In this document: piece by piece, positions 6,541 through 9,494 of the stretch
How the letters are laid out: each line of letters starts with the position of its first letter
How positions within the stretch are numbered: the first letter of the stretch is position 1
Source: Conexibacter sp.
Lineage (GTDB): Bacteria; Actinomycetota; Thermoleophilia; Solirubrobacterales; Solirubrobacteraceae
NCBI GenBank assembly: GCA_025964295.1
Contig: JAOPZD010000391.1
Location: forward strand, 1 to 9,494
DNA length: 9,494 bases
Direction: 5' to 3'
Position numbers and translations under genes: made by a program
Notes under the pieces: model-generated
What the model was told of the DNA's origin: nothing
The model's database searches: none
Seen by the model: the letters and a program-made list of their open reading frames with translations, nothing else

Positions 6541-7614
6541 GGCCGCCGTGCCGGCCACCGAGCGCCGCGCCTGGACGGGGAGCACGATGCGCGTGCGGTG
6601 GGCGCCGGTGTGGGCCTCGAAGATGTAGATCCCGGAGTTGCCGCCGGGCGCCTGGAAGACGACCTTGGTCTTCGTCTTGGGCTTGGTCGAGTGAGCGCGC
6701 ACCGCGGACTCGCCGAGGCGGCGCAGCTTCCAGGAGTAGCGCTCCTGGCGCGCGTCGACCTGCACCTCCACGCGGTCGCGTGCCCTGGCCGGCGTCACCG
6801 GCGGCTGCGCGCCCACGTAACGCACGGTGATCCCGCCGCGACCGGGCAGCCGGGTGCGCTGCTTGAGGATCGGCAGGCCCGCCCGGTCCAGCGGGACGCC
6901 GGTGCCGACGTTGCCGGCGGCGTCGCGCCACTCGGGCACGACGAGGTAGGTCCCGGGCGAGACGCGCCGGCCGCCGGCGGTGCCGTCCCAGTCCCACTCC
7001 TTGCGCCCCGCCACGAGCCGGTCGGTGCGGACCGCGCGCGGCCGGCCCGGCGCGGTGCGGAAGACGTGGATCTTCGCCGAGCCCAGCGCGGGGCCGAAAT
7101 GCACGCGTGCCAGCGCGCCGCCGGGCTCGGGCATCAGCTCGGGGCCGTACTCCCGGCGCGGGCCGATCGAGAGCACCTTGGGCTCGGGCGGCTTGGTGTC
7201 CTTGAGCACCGACGTCGTCGGCACGATCGTCCGGCCCTGGTCGCGCAGCGTGATGCGCATCTTGTAGCGGCCGTCGGGGACCGGCTTGCCGTCCTGGTCG
7301 GTGCCGTCCCACGGAACACCCCACAGGCGCTTGTAGGGCGCCAGCGGCTGGTCGTCGACGACGGTCTTGACCGCGTCGCCGTCGCTGTTGATCCAGGTCA
7401 GCGTGACGTGGTCGGCGTCCTTGAGCATCAGCCCGGCGCGCACGCGGTCGCGGCGGCCGTCGCCGTTGGGCGAGAAGACGTTGCCCGGGCCGCGGGTCTC
7501 GAAGCTGAGGTCCTGGATGACGCTCGGGCTGTTCTTCAGCCGCTGCGCGACGAAGAACGCCGCGAAGGTCGCGGCGACGAGCACTCCGAAGACGATCACC
7601 GCCGCTCGTCTCAC
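6538..7614 (-). CDS. Membrane-anchored protein with FlgD-type Ig-like domains; probably the 5' half of a split gene
   Basis: A 358-residue protein with an N-terminal anchor or uncleaved signal (MRRAAVIVFG then hydrophobic to about residue 23) and no cysteine, fitting an extracytoplasmic protein. The first FlgD-like Ig domain starts at FSPNGDGRRD (47-56), a 'SPNGDGxxD' loop typical of this fold. It continues with VTLTWINSDGDAV and ends in WDGTDQDGKPVPDGRY (102-117) and ITLRDQG. A second repeat has WDWDGTAGGRRVSPGTY (207-223) and EWRDAAGN. A third beta-rich segment (about 258-348) includes VVFQAPGGNSGIYIFEA. GTG 7614 overlaps the TGA of the histidine phosphatase (GTGA) and has GGAG 5 nt upstream, so this start is well supported. 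The frame is broken by TAG at 6538. Without the stop, translation would run on into the dimethylformamidase-like domain. The role is unknown; binding or processing of surface glycan is a guess from the neighbours. Confidence 0.75.
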   Translation of the reverse strand: MRRAAVIVFGVLVAATFAAFFVAQRLKNSPSVIQDLSFETRGPGNVFSPNGDGRRDRVRAGLMLKDADHVTLTWINSDGDAVKTVVDDQPLAPYKRLWGVPWDGTDQDGKPVPDGRYKMRITLRDQGRTIVPTTSVLKDTKPPEPKVLSIGPRREYGPELMPEPGGALARVHFGPALGSAKIHVFRTAPGRPRAVRTDRLVAGRKEWDWDGTAGGRRVSPGTYLVVPEWRDAAGNVGTGVPLDRAGLPILKQRTRLPGRGGITVRYVGAQPPVTPARARDRVEVQVDARQERYSWKLRRLGESAVRAHSTKPKTKTKVVFQAPGGNSGIYIFEAHTGAHRTRIVLPVQARRSVAGTAA

Positions 7615-8144
7615 GGGAGCTCCACGAGCGACGCGTTGGGGATCTCGGCCGTCCGCCGGGCGTCGTCGCCGTGCAGCGCGGCGAGCGCGAGGCGGATCGA
7701 GCCTCGGTGGGTGACGACCAGCGCCGGCCGCGGCCCCTGGCGCGCGGCGTCGATGCCCTCCATCACGCGGAGCTGCTGCTGGGCGAACGACTCGCCGCCG
7801 GGGAACGCGAACGCCGGGTCGCCGCGCTTGTAGGCGGCGAAGAGCTCCGGCTCCTCGCGCGCGACGTCGGCGAACAGCAGGTCGGTCCAGTCGCCGGTGT
7901 CGGTCTCGGCGAAGCGCGCGTCCTCCATCGGGTGGTGGCCGATCGCGGCGCCGACGATGTCGGCGGTCTCGCGGGCACGCGCCAGCGGCGAGCAGACGAG
8001 CGCCGCCCACTCCCGCCGCGCGGCCAGCTGGGCGAGCTCGCGGGCCTGCTCGCGCCCGCGGTCGTTGAGCGGAACCGCGAGATGGCCCTGGAAGCGCTCC
8101 AGCGCGTTGTAGCCCGTCTCGCCGTGGCGGGCCAGCGCGATCAT
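7611..8144 (-). CDS. Histidine phosphatase (phosphoglycerate-mutase-like)
   Basis: A cytoplasmic phosphatase of 177 residues from the histidine phosphatase superfamily, branch 1. All core catalytic residues are visible. RHGET at 6-10 contains the phospho-accepting His7 and Arg6. The conserved second Arg is in CSPLARARETA (51-61; R58). The general acid is Glu80 in RFAETDTGDW, and the second histidine is His146 in VVTHRGSIR. PGGESF (115-120) is also typical. Length and motifs fit a broad-specificity phosphatase (CobC/PhoE-like) better than a glycolytic mutase, which is longer. The ATG overlaps the TGA of the ComA-like gene (ATGA), with GGAG 8 nt upstream; its own TGA overlaps the next GTG. Because it follows a synthase expected to make a phosphorylated product, it could be that pathway's phosphatase, but this is inference. 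Alpha-ribazole or other small phosphoesters are alternatives. Confidence 0.9.
   Translation of the reverse strand: MIALARHGETGYNALERFQGHLAVPLNDRGREQARELAQLAARREWAALVCSPLARARETADIVGAAIGHHPMEDARFAETDTGDWTDLLFADVAREEPELFAAYKRGDPAFAFPGGESFAQQQLRVMEGIDAARQGPRPALVVTHRGSIRLALAALHGDDARRTAEIPNASLVELP
7620..7623 (-). promoter_or_regulatory. Ribosome binding site deciding the GTG 7614 start
   Basis: Reverse-strand GGAG lies within the last codons of the histidine phosphatase gene, with a 5-nt spacer before GTG 7614. It supports this GTG over the GTG six codons further in, and it contrasts with the lack of any such site before GTG 6528. Confidence 0.55.
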
Positions 8145-8893
8145 GTCTCGCGCTCCATCGTGTCGGAGCGCAGGCCCAGGCGCAGGGTCTCGAGCGACAG
8201 GACGTCGTCGGGCGCGATGTTGCCCAGGTTGACCTCGCTGCCGAAGCGCCGGATGAACCAGACCTGCTGGGCCCGCTGGGGCGCCTCGAAGATCAGCTGC
8301 GCGGGATCGATGGCGTGGGCGATCTCGTCGATCAGGCCCATGCGGACCTCGCCGTCGGGCCGGAAGATCCCCGCGGTGCCCGATTCCCGGGCCTCGGCGA
8401 TGACCTTCCACGCGCCGGCCGCCAGCTCGGCCTCGATCTCCTCGACCCACCGGTACGGCGCCATGATCCGCTCGTCGTCCTTGGAGCCCACCTCGGAGAA
8501 GACCGTGAACTCCTGCGCCAGTTGCGCCACGAGCTCGCGCTTGCGCGCGGTGTCGAGGTCGATCGTGCCGTCGCTGACCTCGACGTGGGCGATGCCCAGC
8601 TCCTTGCACCACGCGATGAGCCCGTCGACGCGGCCGTCGCGCAGCGCGATCTCGGTCAGCGTGCCGCCGAGGACCACCGGGACGTCGTGCGCCCGATAGC
8701 GCTCGAGCTTGGCCTCGAGGTTGCCCGTGACCAGCGCCGTCCCCCAGCCGAGCTTGACGATGTCGACCGCGGCGCCCGCGACCTCCATCAGGCCGTCGAC
8801 CTGCGCGACCGACAGGCCCTTGTCCAGCACATGCGTCAGCCCGCGGTCACGCGGCTTGACGCTGCGCTCGGGGAGGTCGAGGAACCCGGCCAC
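8141..8893 (-). CDS. Phosphosulfolactate synthase family protein (ComA-like)
   Basis: A 250-residue cytoplasmic TIM-barrel protein of the ComA family. In methanogens ComA adds sulfite to phosphoenolpyruvate to give (2R)-phosphosulfolactate, the first step of coenzyme M synthesis. Bacterial relatives include YitD of Bacillus, linked to sulfolactate. Family motifs run in order: KPRDRGLTHVLDKGL (13-27), VDIVKLGWGTALV (43-55), GGTLTE (76-81), HVEVSDGTIDL (103-113), FSEVGSKD (132-139), IAEARESGTAGI (165-176), EAPQRAQQVWFI (203-214) and GSEVNLGNI (218-226). It ends in an ETLRLGLRSDT stretch. Length matches the family. GTG 8893 is the first possible start, because an in-frame TGA lies at 8899-8897. 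It starts 13 nt after the LytR_C stop with no clear ribosome binding site. Whether this bacterial member really makes phosphosulfolactate is not shown; no ComB- or ComC-like gene is in view. Confidence 0.85.
   Translation of the reverse strand: MAGFLDLPERSVKPRDRGLTHVLDKGLSVAQVDGLMEVAGAAVDIVKLGWGTALVTGNLEAKLERYRAHDVPVVLGGTLTEIALRDGRVDGLIAWCKELGIAHVEVSDGTIDLDTARKRELVAQLAQEFTVFSEVGSKDDERIMAPYRWVEEIEAELAAGAWKVIAEARESGTAGIFRPDGEVRMGLIDEIAHAIDPAQLIFEAPQRAQQVWFIRRFGSEVNLGNIAPDDVLSLETLRLGLRSDTMERET
8153..8156 (-). promoter_or_regulatory. Ribosome binding site of the histidine phosphatase
   Basis: Reverse-strand GGAG in the last codons of the ComA-like gene, 8 nt before ATG 8144. It supports the start that overlaps the upstream stop codon. 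Confidence 0.5.
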
Positions 8894-8906
8894 GGCTCAG
8901 GGCCGA

Positions 8907-9494
8907 CTAGGGCGTCGTCTGCGGCGAGGTGTTCTGGTCGGACCCGACGATCACGACCACGCTCGCCTGCTCGCCGGCGATCGCGCGCGATCCCGAGTCG
9001 ACGCGCTGGATCGCGTCCTTGCCGACGTCGATGGCCTTCGCGACGGCCTGCGCCTCGGCGAGGTGCCCGGGCGCGTACTCGACGAGCGTCGCGGAGCGCG
9101 TCTGGTCGGCGGCGTTGGTGACGTTGCCGATCTTGAACTTGGTGTTCTGCAGGCGGTTGGCGACGCCGCGGGCCAGGCCCGGGACGGCCGTGCCGTTGAG
9201 CACGGCGACGGTGTAGCTGCCGGGCTCGGGGGCCGGCGCGCCGTTCGTGGTCGTCTTGGCGCCGGCGCCCGGCGTCGTGGTGGTGGCCGCGCCCGAGTCG
9301 GCGATGGTGTTGCCGGCCTGTTGATCGCTGCCGCCGCCGCCCACGCCGAAGACGACGAAGACCAGCACCAGGCCGACGACGACCAGCGCTGCCGCGGCGC
9401 CGAGGATCGCCCAGATCGAGCGGCCGTGCTCCTCGGGCTCGGGCGTGGCGCCCGCGCCCGCACGCGGCGGGGGCGGCGTCGCGGCCGAGGGCGG
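8907..9494 (-). CDS. LytR_C-domain membrane protein, N-terminus beyond window edge
   Basis: The reverse strand is open from the right edge to TAG 8909-8907 (195 residues visible), so the true start lies outside. The visible part begins with a Pro/Ala-rich, presumably cytoplasmic stretch (about 1-24), then a single membrane helix (SIWAILGAAAALVVVGLV and on, about 27-51). A Gly/Thr/Ala/Pro linker (52-92) leads to a LytR C-terminal domain (93-186) starting SYTVAVLNGTAVPGLA, with VEYAPGHLAEAQAVA (138-152) in the middle. LytR_C domains occur at the end of LytR-CpsA-Psr enzymes, which attach glycopolymers to the wall, and also alone. Here the helix is joined to LytR_C by a short linker, so no LCP catalytic domain is present between them; a binding or accessory role outside the membrane is likely. 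GTG 9368 lies inside the helix and is not a believable start. Confidence 0.82.
   Translation of the reverse strand, partial: PPSAATPPPPRAGAGATPEPEEHGRSIWAILGAAAALVVVGLVLVFVVFGVGGGGSDQQAGNTIADSGAATTTTPGAGAKTTTNGAPAPEPGSYTVAVLNGTAVPGLARGVANRLQNTKFKIGNVTNAADQTRSATLVEYAPGHLAEAQAVAKAIDVGKDAIQRVDSGSRAIAGEQASVVVIVGSDQNTSPQTTP

Noticed and set aside
4418..7833. Long plus-strand open frames opposite the ligase, FlgD-Ig and phosphatase genes
   Set aside because: Their translations are Arg/Gly/Ala/Gln-rich low-complexity sequence without motifs, while the minus-strand frames have clear family signatures and coupled starts. They are shadow frames of GC-rich coding DNA.
1..9494. CRISPR array, tRNA, insertion sequence or prophage remnants
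   Set aside because: No regularly spaced repeats, cloverleaf-like sequence, transposase or integrase motif, or terminal inverted repeats were seen. Coding sequence covers nearly the whole window with uniform codon use.

Overview
The window is very GC-rich, with strong G/C bias at third codon positions, frequent GTG starts and genes packed almost without gaps. This points to a high-GC actinobacterium. The combination of a ComA-like protein, a stand-alone LytR_C protein and a FlgD-type Ig / dimethylformamidase-like surface protein makes me favour Thermoleophilia (Solirubrobacterales-like). That placement is inference from gene content; no ribosomal or other phylogenetic marker is present.

Layout. 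(1) 1-1294, minus: a multi-spanning polysaccharide flippase, cut by the left window edge. (2) 1295-1352: a 58-bp divergent intergenic region, the largest gene-free stretch in the window, with a -10-like hexamer facing each way. (3) 1353-2908, plus: a two-gene unit of a GT-B-type glycosyltransferase and a GNAT acetyltransferase sharing an ATGA overlap. (4) 2883-9494, minus: one long, tightly packed gene chain read right to left. It encodes a LytR_C-domain membrane protein (its start lies beyond the right edge), a ComA/phosphosulfolactate-synthase-family protein, a histidine phosphatase, an exported FlgD-Ig protein, a dimethylformamidase-C-like domain, an O-antigen-ligase/polymerase-like membrane protein and a GT-C membrane glycosyltransferase. 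The chain ends convergently, its last gene overlapping the GNAT gene by 26 bp. No RNA gene, insertion sequence, CRISPR array or attachment site was seen.

Function. The flippase, the two glycosyltransferases and the ligase/polymerase together look like part of a machinery that builds a lipid-linked glycan, moves it across the membrane and polymerises or attaches it at the surface. The acetyltransferase could decorate a sugar. The FlgD-Ig protein is predicted to be anchored outside the membrane and could act on or bind surface material. The ComA-like protein and histidine phosphatase overlap in one transcript and could carry out successive steps: formation of a phosphorylated sulfonate, then its dephosphorylation. 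The link to the glycan genes is unexplained.

Most notable observation. The FlgD-Ig protein and the downstream dimethylformamidase-C-like domain lie in the same reading frame, separated only by a single TAG codon at 6538-6540. They look like one gene of about 620 codons split by a nonsense codon, either a recent mutation, a sequencing error, or a real split or readthrough.
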